In this document: one piece after another, positions 25,608 through 33,414 of the stretch | How the letters are laid out: every line of letters begins with the position of its first letter | Numbering within the stretch: position 1 is the first letter of the stretch | From: JACRAV01 sp964571235 | GTDB lineage: Bacteria; Zixibacteria; MSB-5A5; GN15; FEB-12 | Length of the DNA: 64,000 bases | Assembly: GCA_964571235.1 (NCBI GenBank) | Contig: CAZNAI010000004.1 | Span: 1 to 64,000, forward strand | Reading direction: 5' to 3' | Notes under the pieces: model-generated | What the model saw: only the letters and a program-made list of their open reading frames with translations | What the model was told of the DNA's origin: nothing | The model's database searches: none | Made by a program: the position numbers and the translations under genes

Positions 25608-26533
25608 AAAAGATTATACTCGCCCGTCACTACGGATTTTGCATGGGCGTCAAGCGCGCCATTCAAATCACCGAAGAAACCGCCAACCGCGACGCCGCGC
25701 AGGTCACAATCCTCAATGAGATTGTGCATAACGAAGCGGTAGTCGAGCGGTTTCGTGCACAAGGTGTCGGCCAAGTATTTTCAGTCGGTGATGTTTCCGC
25801 CGGGACCCTGGTAATTTCCGCTCACGGTATCGCGCCCGATGTGATCACCGATGCTAAAGAACGCGGGCTGAATGTAGTCGACGCCACCTGTCCCCTTGTC
25901 ACGCGTATTTACGAGATCGTCCAAAAAGTCGTCGCCAACGATTATTATGTCATCCATTTCGGCGATCCCAACCACGACGAAACACAAGGCGTGGTCGGGT
26001 ATGCGCCAGACCGAATCACTGTTGTCGCGACAATCGAAGAACTTTCGACACTTCCCGACTGGGAAGACCGCAAGCTCGGTCTGACCTGCCAGACCACCGC
26101 GTCGCTTGAGGGATTTGTGCAATTTCAACAGGCCGCGCGTGAAAAGTGGCCGCACCTTGAAATATTTGACACGATCTGTAACGCCACCAACCAGCGCCAG
26201 ACGGCCATCATGGATTTGGCCCCGCATGTCGACATGGTCCTTGTGGTCGGATCGCAATCCTCGGCCAATTCGCGACGGCTCGCGTCGATTTCCGAAGCAA
26301 TCTGCGGCAAAGGGCATTTGATCGGCTCGGTGCGGGATATCAAGGATGAATGGTTTGCTGAAGGTCAGAATGTCTCGCGGGTTGGTGTGACTGCCGGTGC
26401 CTCCACTCCTGATTTCTTGGTTGAAGAAGTGATTGAACGGCTGAAAGCCCTTTCTGGCGGCACTGCCGAGATAACTCAGCAGGAAAAGCCGGCACGAAAG
26501 AAGAAACAAAGCGCACAATCTGAGTGCCACTGA
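25601..26533 (+). CDS. ispH: 4-hydroxy-3-methylbut-2-enyl diphosphate reductase IspH (LytB)
   Basis: Last enzyme of the MEP pathway, reducing HMBPP to IPP and DMAPP with a 4Fe-4S cluster. The cluster cysteines are C14 (HYGFCMGVKRA), the Cys of VDATCPLVT and the Cys of TICNATNQRQ. The substrate-binding His residues lie in EIVHNE and FGDPNHDETQG. A basic tail of about 25 residues (KPARKKKQ) extends the usual C-terminus. It supplies IPP for the polyprenyl synthase found elsewhere in the window. Confidence 0.95.
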   Translation: MLEKIILARHYGFCMGVKRAIQITEETANRDAAQVTILNEIVHNEAVVERFRAQGVGQVFSVGDVSAGTLVISAHGIAPDVITDAKERGLNVVDATCPLVTRIYEIVQKVVANDYYVIHFGDPNHDETQGVVGYAPDRITVVATIEELSTLPDWEDRKLGLTCQTTASLEGFVQFQQAAREKWPHLEIFDTICNATNQRQTAIMDLAPHVDMVLVVGSQSSANSRRLASISEAICGKGHLIGSVRDIKDEWFAEGQNVSRVGVTAGASTPDFLVEEVIERLKALSGGTAEITQQEKPARKKKQSAQSECH

Positions 26534-26558
26534 TAGTCAATAATCTGAAAGGTACTCC

Positions 26559-28829
26559 ATGGCTCATCTAGGTGATTTTTTTATCTTTGCGGCCGCCGCT
26601 TTTTCGCTCGGCTCAGCGGTGCTGTATCTCTTGGTGTGGCGTGGGAAAGAACATCTGCTTTCTCTGGCTCGTCGGTCGTTTTTGGTCGCCACCGCCGCCG
26701 TGACCGGCGCTCTGGCCACCTTGCTGGCCCTGATTCTCACCCATGACTATTCAGTCGCATATGTCTTCTCATATTCGTCGAACGATCTACCGCTCGGATA
26801 TCTGATCTCCAGTTTGTGGGGCGGGCAGGAAGGCACTTTTCTCCTGTGGCTTTTCTATACCGTGGTGTTCGGCTCGGTACTGATGTTCACCTCAAAGAAA
26901 TTCGAGAAGGGGAACATGTTCTTCCTCAATCTCTTCACGATTTCTCTTTTGCTCATCTTAATCAAGAAATCTCCTTTTGAGCTCATGCCGGTCTTCAAAG
27001 CCGACGGCGCCGGATTAAATCCACTGCTACAAAATTTCTGGATGCAGATTCACCCGCCGATTATGTTCATCGGATTCGCCGGTGCGATCTTCCCGTTCCT
27101 CTTTGCCATGACCGCGCTGGTCGAACGCAAATACGAAATCTGGTCGGAAGCGGCCCGGCGCTGGACCATGTTTGCCTGGTCGGCGCTTGGCATATCTCTG
27201 GTCATGGGTGGTTACTGGGCGTACGAAACGCTTGGCTGGGGCGGATTCTGGGCCTGGGATCCGGTTGAAAATTCTTCGTTCATTCCGTGGATCTTCTTAA
27301 CCGCGCAAGTGCACTCGCTCTTTATCAAGAGACAGCGGCGCGGCCTCATGCGCTTTTCGCTGGTGGTCACCGCGCTCACTTTCTGGTCAATCCTCTACGG
27401 AACTTTCCTGACCCGTTCAGGAGTGCTCGCCGATTTCAGCGTCCATTCCTTTGTTGATCTGGGGATCAATGCGTTTTTGATTACGACACTTTTCACGTTT
27501 ATCGGTATCGGCGCTTTCTTGATCTTGTATCGCTGGCGCGAAATCACGCCCGAAAAATCATTCTCGTCGGTTGCATCGCGGTCGTACTTCGTGATGCTCG
27601 GCGTGGTATTTCTATTTTTGGGCGGAATTCTTGTCCTCTTGGGAACCTCGGCGCCGCTTATCACTCGCCTGGCCGAAAATCCTTCAAATGTTGGGTTGCC
27701 GTATTACTTCGCGACAATGACACCCATCGCTATCGGCCTGCTGTTGCTTATTGGAATATTCCCGGCCTTCAAATGGAACGACGGCATGTCTCGCAAAAGA
27801 CTACTATATGCAGGCGCGATCGCCGGCGTGGTCATGCTCGTTTCGCTGTTGGCCGCCGGTGTTACATATAGCCCGATGTACCTCGCACTATTCACCGCCG
27901 CCGCGTGGGCACTGGCCGCCAACGGCTGGGTGGTCATCGACGGTTTCCGCGAAGGAAAATTCAAATCAGGGTATGTTGCCCATGTCGGCCTTGCGATTGC
28001 TCTCATCGGCGCCGCTTCCGCCAACGGTCTTGAAACAAAAGAAACGCTGACCCTCATGCAAAATCAGCCGCTGTCGGCGATGGGGTACGAACTGACTTTC
28101 ACAAACGTCGCCCAGACCCCCAAGGGGTTTGATTGCCATGTCGACCTCAAAAAGGGGGACGACATTTTACACACCACTCTTCCGCATGAATTTCCCAAGA
28201 ACGCCGAAGGGGTGATGAAAAAGCCCCATGTTGAAACATACGCCCTGTACGATTTGTATCTCGCTCCTGTCTCACTAAAAGAAGCCGCGCCCAACGACGC
28301 CGGCCGCCTGACGCTCAAGAAGGGCGAACCGGCCAAACTCGGCAAGTATGAGTTTACTTTCAACCAGTTCGATCTCACCGGCGCCCACGGCGACGAGCAG
28401 ACGTCCGATTCAATGATGAGCGTGGCGGCAGAATTGACCGTCGTGTATGACGGCAAGTCCGAATCGGTAGCGCCACGAATGAAAGTGCAACCATCCGGCA
28501 TATTGCACGACGCCGCGACTTTCGACGGTGGAACGGGGAGTGTGACTATTGCCGGTGTGCGCCCGGAAGATGGGGGTGTCTCGCTTGCAATCACAGGGCC
28601 GTTCGTACCGCAATCTCAATCCGAGCCGGCCTCACTGGTGATTGAGTTCAGCAAGAAGCCGCTTATTCAACTATTTTGGTTTGGCGCCTTCATCACTTTT
28701 GCCGGCGGTATCACGACCATGCGACGCAAAAAGTCAAAAGCGGTGGCTACTCCCGGTTCTGTTCCCGCCACCACGGCCGTAGATTCGGGTGACCGGCTTT
28801 CCGCCGGCTCAAACGTCCCGACCCGTTGA
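26559..28829 (+). CDS. Cytochrome c heme lyase CcmF-type protein
   Basis: 756-residue polytopic membrane protein of the CcmF/NrfE/CcsA family, which ligates heme to apocytochrome c on the periplasmic side. The tryptophan-rich WWD motif is GWGGFWAWDPVENSSFIPW (about residue 226). About 14 hydrophobic segments precede a long soluble C-terminal domain (about residues 485-700) and a final membrane helix. AAAGG lies before the ATG. No other Ccm gene is adjacent. The last 25 residues are low-complexity (Ala/Thr/Ser). Confidence 0.9.
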   Translation: MAHLGDFFIFAAAAFSLGSAVLYLLVWRGKEHLLSLARRSFLVATAAVTGALATLLALILTHDYSVAYVFSYSSNDLPLGYLISSLWGGQEGTFLLWLFYTVVFGSVLMFTSKKFEKGNMFFLNLFTISLLLILIKKSPFELMPVFKADGAGLNPLLQNFWMQIHPPIMFIGFAGAIFPFLFAMTALVERKYEIWSEAARRWTMFAWSALGISLVMGGYWAYETLGWGGFWAWDPVENSSFIPWIFLTAQVHSLFIKRQRRGLMRFSLVVTALTFWSILYGTFLTRSGVLADFSVHSFVDLGINAFLITTLFTFIGIGAFLILYRWREITPEKSFSSVASRSYFVMLGVVFLFLGGILVLLGTSAPLITRLAENPSNVGLPYYFATMTPIAIGLLLLIGIFPAFKWNDGMSRKRLLYAGAIAGVVMLVSLLAAGVTYSPMYLALFTAAAWALAANGWVVIDGFREGKFKSGYVAHVGLAIALIGAASANGLETKETLTLMQNQPLSAMGYELTFTNVAQTPKGFDCHVDLKKGDDILHTTLPHEFPKNAEGVMKKPHVETYALYDLYLAPVSLKEAAPNDAGRLTLKKGEPAKLGKYEFTFNQFDLTGAHGDEQTSDSMMSVAAELTVVYDGKSESVAPRMKVQPSGILHDAATFDGGTGSVTIAGVRPEDGGVSLAITGPFVPQSQSEPASLVIEFSKKPLIQLFWFGAFITFAGGITTMRRKKSKAVATPGSVPATTAVDSGDRLSAGSNVPTR

Positions 28830-28877
28830 ACTTAGCATTCAACTTGCGGATCGCTTCGCCTTGGTCTTTATTCGGCT

Positions 28878-29189
28878 ATGGCGTCGCGTATCAGAATGGG
28901 AACACTGGCCGAGATTCCGCCGGGCCGGGCAATCGAAAAGCAGATCATGGCGCGAAAAATCGCCGTCTTCAACTACAACGGCCGCCTAATTGGAATGGAA
29001 TCGGAATGCAAACATATGCGGGCTTCGCTCGCCCGCGGTGGCGCAATCAGCGGACACGAACTCACCTGCGCCTGGCACGGCTGGAAATACGACATTGAAT
29101 CCGGCGAATGCACAACCAACCCGGGATTCAAACTGAAGACATACCAAATCGAAATTGAAAACGACATTGTCTATCTGATACTCCCATGA
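28878..29189 (+). CDS. Rieske-type 2Fe-2S ferredoxin
   Basis: 103 residues with both halves of the Rieske site: C44-K-H46 and C64-A-W-H67 (TCAWHGWKYD). There is no signal or anchor, so this resembles soluble Rieske ferredoxins or NirD-type subunits rather than the cytochrome bc1 subunit. It probably passes electrons in the cytoplasm; its partner is unknown. It follows ccmF by 48 bases and overlaps the methyltransferase gene by four bases. Confidence 0.88.
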   Translation: MASRIRMGTLAEIPPGRAIEKQIMARKIAVFNYNGRLIGMESECKHMRASLARGGAISGHELTCAWHGWKYDIESGECTTNPGFKLKTYQIEIENDIVYLILP

Positions 29190-29821
29190 AAAGACCACCT
29201 GTCAACTTTGCCAAAGTTCACGAGTACCTGCTTTCCGTGACCCCTCGTCGTGACGCCACTCTCTCTGCGATGGAGCGGTATGCCGCCAAACACGGCTTTC
29301 CGATTATAGGTCCGCTGGTCGGCCGCTTTCTCTTTCAAATGGCCACTCTGACAAAGGCGCGTTCGATCTTTGAACTCGGTTCCGGCTACGGTTACTCCGC
29401 GTACTGGTTTTCAAGGGCGATGGGGAAAAAGGGCAAGATTATTCTCACCGAGGGAAATCAGGAGAATCTCGATCGCGCCAAATCGCATTTTGCCAAGGCG
29501 GGCTTGAAATCGAAATTCAGTTTCCATTGCGGCGACGCCCGCGAAATAATCACCGACTATCGCGGCCCATTTGATATTGTACTCAATGATATAGATAAGG
29601 ATCAGTACCCCGGCACGATCGATCTGGTCGCGCCGCGTCTGCGGCCCGGCGGGCTGTTTATCACCGACAACACCATTTGGCACGGCGCAGTGACATATCC
29701 ACAACCCGACAAACTTACTCGCGCTATCAAAGAGTTTAACCGCCGGATGTATGCCGACAAGCGATTTTTCACTACGATATTGCCGCTTCGCGACGGCATT
29801 ACTGTTGGATTGCGTTTGTAA
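29186..29821 (+). CDS. SAM-dependent O-methyltransferase (class I, OMT_3 type)
   Basis: 211 residues similar to catechol- and caffeoyl-CoA-type O-methyltransferases. SAM binding is seen in IFELGSGYGYSAYWF (motif I), the acidic ILTEGNQEN, and HCGDARE. LNDIDKDQYPGT includes the catalytic metal-binding aspartates, and GGLFITDNTIWHGAV is the conserved later segment. The substrate is unknown. The gene overlaps the Rieske gene (ATGA), so the products are coexpressed. Confidence 0.85.
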   Translation: MKRPPVNFAKVHEYLLSVTPRRDATLSAMERYAAKHGFPIIGPLVGRFLFQMATLTKARSIFELGSGYGYSAYWFSRAMGKKGKIILTEGNQENLDRAKSHFAKAGLKSKFSFHCGDAREIITDYRGPFDIVLNDIDKDQYPGTIDLVAPRLRPGGLFITDNTIWHGAVTYPQPDKLTRAIKEFNRRMYADKRFFTTILPLRDGITVGLRL

Positions 29822-29874
29822 AAGAGAAAAAAACAAGATTTGTAGAATTCGGAACTATTCCGGCAAAAAATCGT

Positions 29875-30066
29875 TATATTACTGTGACGGCGCTAATGTC
29901 CCGTCCTGGTTATCCGATAGTTTAGACAGGGGCCCGCTTTGCGGGTTCGCCCAAGACCTCACCACCAGTTTCGGAATTTCTGTATGCCGCAGGGTGCGCA
30001 GGGCGCATCGGCTACGTTGCACGGGGAGAGTACACGACGATACTCCGCTAAAGCGGAGAGAAGAAA
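29875..30066 (+). ncRNA. Candidate structured small RNA (unassigned)
   Basis: About 460 bases separate the methyltransferase from the next gene. After TATATT (29875-29880) come GC-rich hairpins: CCCGC/GCGGG (29933-29945), GGTGCGC/GCGCATC (29993-30009, one G-U pair), and CTCCGC/GCGGAG around TAAA (30043-30058). The region has no convincing open frame. It could be a small RNA such as a diverged 6S RNA, but I could not match a known family by eye, and a weak -35 limits confidence. Confidence 0.35.
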
Positions 30067-30108
30067 TAAAGACACAACTACGCATTCACGATTGCGACAT
30101 AATTTTTA

Positions 30109-30281
30109 TTGACACTGTGGCGACAACATCGTTTTTATGTCGACTCGATTGATTCGAAACGTCCGCACGGTCGGACAAAGCACGGTTTCCTTCAGGGGAA
30201 ACTTCAGGTATTCACACTCACGTTGAGGATGTCCTGCCGCCCAAGAAACGGCAGACCGCATATCCTGCGCATGGAGGTTCT
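30109..30281 (+). promoter_or_regulatory. Promoter and structured 5' leader of ArsC/Spx-like gene
   Basis: TTGACA (30109-30114) with a T-rich -10 about 18 bases later (TTTTAT). Three perfect short hairpins follow: GTCCG/CGGAC (30161-30176), GTTTCC/GGAAAC (30185-30202) and CTGCCG/CGGCAG (30234-30254). GGAGGT lies just before the ATG. A leader of about 140 bases with three hairpins suggests RNA-level regulation. Confidence 0.45.
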
Positions 30282-30728
30282 ATGGCGCCCAAACGCGCGA
30301 CATTTATTTCATACGGCACCGACGACAAATGTCTGGAAACACGCCGCTTTATCGAAAATTCCGGAATCGATGTCGAATTCCGCGACCTTCTGAAACGACC
30401 GCTAACCGAAGACGAGGCGATCCGACTTCTGGGGAACTGGGATTTGCTCATGTTTCTCAACCCGGCCTCCGAGGCGTTTGAGAAGCATGGCCTCGATCAA
30501 AAGATGCCGGATCGGTTCGAGGTCGCCAAATTGATCGCCGCCGACCCGACTCTTTTGCGCCGGCCGATCATCAAAAACGCCCGGCTTATGACCATCGGCT
30601 GTGACAAGCGCAAAATCAGCGAGATGTTGCAGATTTCGATGAATGGCAGAAGTAATGACGACGAGGCCAACGGCAACGGACATCAACAGCCCGCACCGCC
30701 GCGTCAACAGTCGGCCGTGCAGTCGTAA
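30282..30728 (+). CDS. ArsC/Spx-family thioredoxin-fold protein
   Basis: 148 residues. The N-terminal TDDKCLETRRFIENSG resembles the catalytic Cys and C-x-x-[ST]-R region of ArsC-family reductases, then VEFRDLLKRPLTEDE and LLRRPIIKN, the family's cis-Pro region (RRPII). Only one cysteine lies near the active site; a second (GCDKRK) lies near the end of the fold. The last 25 residues are a Gln/Pro-rich tail. It could be an arsenate reductase-like or Spx-like redox protein; function unsettled. RBS GGAGGT. Confidence 0.75.
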   Translation: MAPKRATFISYGTDDKCLETRRFIENSGIDVEFRDLLKRPLTEDEAIRLLGNWDLLMFLNPASEAFEKHGLDQKMPDRFEVAKLIAADPTLLRRPIIKNARLMTIGCDKRKISEMLQISMNGRSNDDEANGNGHQQPAPPRQQSAVQS

Positions 30729-30790
30729 ATTCTTTTGTTTGACCGCCGACTTTCGTATCTTCCTTCAGGCAACGAAGGAGATACAAAATC

Positions 30791-32467
30791 ATGGCGGTCG
30801 AACGCGATATCCTCGAAACCGATATTCTGATTGTCGGCGCCGGACCGGCCGGTCTGGCCTTGGCTTATCATCTGGCCAATCTGGCCGTGCGCGATACCTC
30901 GGTCACGCGCCCCGAAATTTTCCTCATGGACAAGGGGTCGTATGTTGGTGCCCATTCCATGTCCGGGGCGGTGATGAACCCGCGGGGACTTTCTGAACTC
31001 ATTCCTGACTTCAAAGAAAAAGGCGCACCACTCGAGTCACCAGTCTCGGCCGACTCTTTTGTCTACCTCTCGCAGAACGGCGCTACTAAATCGCCGCTCA
31101 TGCCGCCGCCGCTTAAAAATCACGGCAACTATGTTGTCTCGCTCAATAAGCTGACCGGCTGGATGGCCCAGCAGGTCGAATCGATGGGTGTGGACATCTA
31201 TGCCGGCTTGGCCGGATTTGATCTGATTGTCGAAAACGGCCGGGTCTGCGGCGTGCAGACGGTCGATATGGGACTGGACAAAGATGGTACCCCCCGCGCC
31301 AATTTCGAACCCGGATCGATCATCAAAGCAAAAGTGACGGTCCTTTGCGAAGGGACTCACGGTTCGCTGACTCGCCAGGCGGCCGAGAAAATTCCCGCGC
31401 TTCGCGCCAACTCGGTCCCGCAGTCGTACCTCACTGGCGTGAAAGAAGTCTGGGAAGTTCCCGCTGGTCGGATCAAAGCAGGGGAGGTGATCCACACGGT
31501 CGGATATCCGCAATCTTCGCATGACTACGGTGGCGGTTGGATCTACGGCATGTCGGAAACGATGGTCTCAGTCGGCTACTGTGTTGGCTTGGATTCCCCT
31601 GACCCGACCAACGATCCGCATGCCAAATTTCAACTCTACAAATTGCACTCCTTCCTGCGCAAAATTCTCGAAGGCGGAACAATGCTCCACTACGGCGCGA
31701 AAACAGTCCCGGTCGGTGGTTATTACTCGATGCCCCAGCTTGCCTCCGACGGACTTCTGATCTGCGGTGATTCAGCCGGGATGCTCAACGCCCAGAAGCT
31801 TAAAGGGATTCATCTGGCCATCAAATCCGGCATGCTCGCCGCGGAGACGATCTTTGAGGCGGCGCGCACTGGCGACTATTCGATTGAAACGCTTAGCCGA
31901 TATGAGCAGAAGTTCAAGTCGAGTTGGGCGGGACAGGAGCTCTATTCCGTCAGGAATTTCCATTCGGCCTTCGAAGGCGGACTCTACGCGGGAATTTTCC
32001 ATGCCGGTATGCAATTTCTATCTGGTGGTCGCGGTTTGTTTGATCGGCGCGAACACAAATCTGACCATGCCTACATGCTGAGCAAAGAATCGTTTCGTAA
32101 GAAGTTCGGACATGAACCCCGGAAAACCGAAGTCCGTTTTGACAGTGCTTACACATTTGATAAAGTATCGGATGTCTACAAATCCGGCACCATGCACGAA
32201 GAACACCAGCCCTCGCACTTGGTCATTGCCGATTACGACATCTGCAACACCCGGTGCACCGAAGAGTACGGCAATCCTTGCCAGCATTTCTGTCCGGCCA
32301 GTGTCTATAACATGGTTGACGACGCTGGCCGCCCGGGAAAACAGAAGCTGGAATTGACACCCTCCAACTGTGTGCACTGCAAGACTTGCGATATTGCCGA
32401 TCCGTATCAAGTCATACGCTGGGTGGTGCCGCAAGGGGGAGAAGGCCCCAACTACACCAATTGTTGA
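30791..32467 (+). CDS. Electron transfer flavoprotein-ubiquinone oxidoreductase (ETF-QO)
   Basis: 558 residues: an N-terminal FAD-binding domain (LIVGAGPAGLALAYHLA), a quinone-binding/membrane-associated part, and a C-terminal 4Fe-4S region with cysteines in NTRCTEEYGNPCQHFCP, NCVHCKTCDI and the final TNC. It carries electrons from electron-transferring flavoprotein to the quinone pool, as in fatty acid and amino acid oxidation. No etfAB is in the window. RBS GAAGGAGA precedes the ATG. Confidence 0.94.
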   Translation: MAVERDILETDILIVGAGPAGLALAYHLANLAVRDTSVTRPEIFLMDKGSYVGAHSMSGAVMNPRGLSELIPDFKEKGAPLESPVSADSFVYLSQNGATKSPLMPPPLKNHGNYVVSLNKLTGWMAQQVESMGVDIYAGLAGFDLIVENGRVCGVQTVDMGLDKDGTPRANFEPGSIIKAKVTVLCEGTHGSLTRQAAEKIPALRANSVPQSYLTGVKEVWEVPAGRIKAGEVIHTVGYPQSSHDYGGGWIYGMSETMVSVGYCVGLDSPDPTNDPHAKFQLYKLHSFLRKILEGGTMLHYGAKTVPVGGYYSMPQLASDGLLICGDSAGMLNAQKLKGIHLAIKSGMLAAETIFEAARTGDYSIETLSRYEQKFKSSWAGQELYSVRNFHSAFEGGLYAGIFHAGMQFLSGGRGLFDRREHKSDHAYMLSKESFRKKFGHEPRKTEVRFDSAYTFDKVSDVYKSGTMHEEHQPSHLVIADYDICNTRCTEEYGNPCQHFCPASVYNMVDDAGRPGKQKLELTPSNCVHCKTCDIADPYQVIRWVVPQGGEGPNYTNC

Positions 32468-32539
32468 TCAGTTTGTTGCGTGTACTTTCGCCTTCGGCGA
32501 CGTATAAGCAAGGTATGATCGCGCAACAGATGGTCCAGC

Positions 32540-33316
32540 ATGCTCGTTAAGATTGTCGCCGTCCAGGCTCGTCTTGGTCAGCATCTGACTCTCGACGAAA
32601 AAATTCACATTTTCAAGCAACAACCCGACTTTGTTTGCCTGCCCGAGTATTACCTCGTGGATCACTCCGTGACCGACTATGCTCGGGCCGCTCTGCGTGT
32701 TCACGACTACCTTGATTACCTCCAGCAATTGTCAGCCGAGTTCGGCTGCTGTTTGATCGCGGGAACGGTGGTTGAGCCGGATGGCGACAAGCTGTTCAAT
32801 ACCGCTCACATTTTCGACCGGGGGCTTCTCATCGGCAAATATCGCAAACAACACCCGGTAGCCCGCGAACGCGAGCGGGGGATATCACCCGGAACCCGGC
32901 ACTTTATCTTCGACCACGAAGACGCCCGCGTTGGTATCTTGATCTGCGGTGATGTCTTTTTCCCGGAGCGTTACACCGAATTGGGCGGCCATGAGTGCGA
33001 CTTGATTTTCATACCCACGACCTCGCCATTTAGGCCCGACGATACCCCGGCCCAGAAGCAGATTAGGGACGAACAGTATTTCGCCTCCGGAGCCCGAGTT
33101 TCAGGCGCGTTTGTTGTCAAGACCTGCGGTGTTGGCGAGATTTTCGGTCATCCTCTTCAGGGTCGCTCGCTGGTTGCCGCCCCATGGGGAATAGAGCAAA
33201 GAGTTGAGATTGCCGCAGAACAGCAAAAGCGACTGTTGGCTGTCACCCTCGACCTAACTGAACTACGGGATTTCCGGCGAAAAATGAGAAAGAGTTCGAA
33301 GTCAACTCGGCGATAG
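32540..33316 (+). CDS. Nitrilase-family carbon-nitrogen hydrolase
   Basis: 258-residue amidase with the complete Glu-Lys-Cys triad: E36 (CLPEYYL), K103 (GKYRKQHP) and C136 (ILICGDVFFPE). This family hydrolyses amides or nitriles; the substrate cannot be assigned. Upstream, TATGAT at 32514 might be a -10. A two-way terminator separates it from the converging ppiD-like gene. Confidence 0.88.
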   Translation: MLVKIVAVQARLGQHLTLDEKIHIFKQQPDFVCLPEYYLVDHSVTDYARAALRVHDYLDYLQQLSAEFGCCLIAGTVVEPDGDKLFNTAHIFDRGLLIGKYRKQHPVARERERGISPGTRHFIFDHEDARVGILICGDVFFPERYTELGGHECDLIFIPTTSPFRPDDTPAQKQIRDEQYFASGARVSGAFVVKTCGVGEIFGHPLQGRSLVAAPWGIEQRVEIAAEQQKRLLAVTLDLTELRDFRRKMRKSSKSTRR

Positions 33317-33359
33317 CGCTCGGCCCAAATCCGATATTGCACTTTTCATACAAATGAAA

Positions 33360-33387
33360 GCGCCCGCGCGTATGACACGGCGGGCGC
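33360..33387. terminator. Bidirectional terminator between converging genes
   Basis: Perfect 8-bp GC stem GCGCCCGC (33360-33367) / GCGGGCGC (33380-33387), between the nitrilase-family gene and the ppiD-like gene. On the minus strand it is followed by TTTCATTT; on the plus strand by AATTGGAATTTCTTT. Confidence 0.65.
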
Positions 33388-33414
33388 AATTGGAATTTCT
33401 TTAATGAAGGCTAC

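Noticed and set aside
25781..26530. A 249-codon antisense frame opposite ispH
   Set aside because: No domain features; ispH on the other strand is complete.
29881..30066. Known riboswitch or RNase P/tmRNA in the candidate RNA region
   Set aside because: None of the consensus boxes I know (TPP, cobalamin, SAM, RNase P core, tmRNA ends) is present.
29751..30152. A 133-codon frame across the methyltransferase end and intergenic region
   Set aside because: It overlaps the methyltransferase in another frame and the rest reads through hairpins without protein-like pattern.
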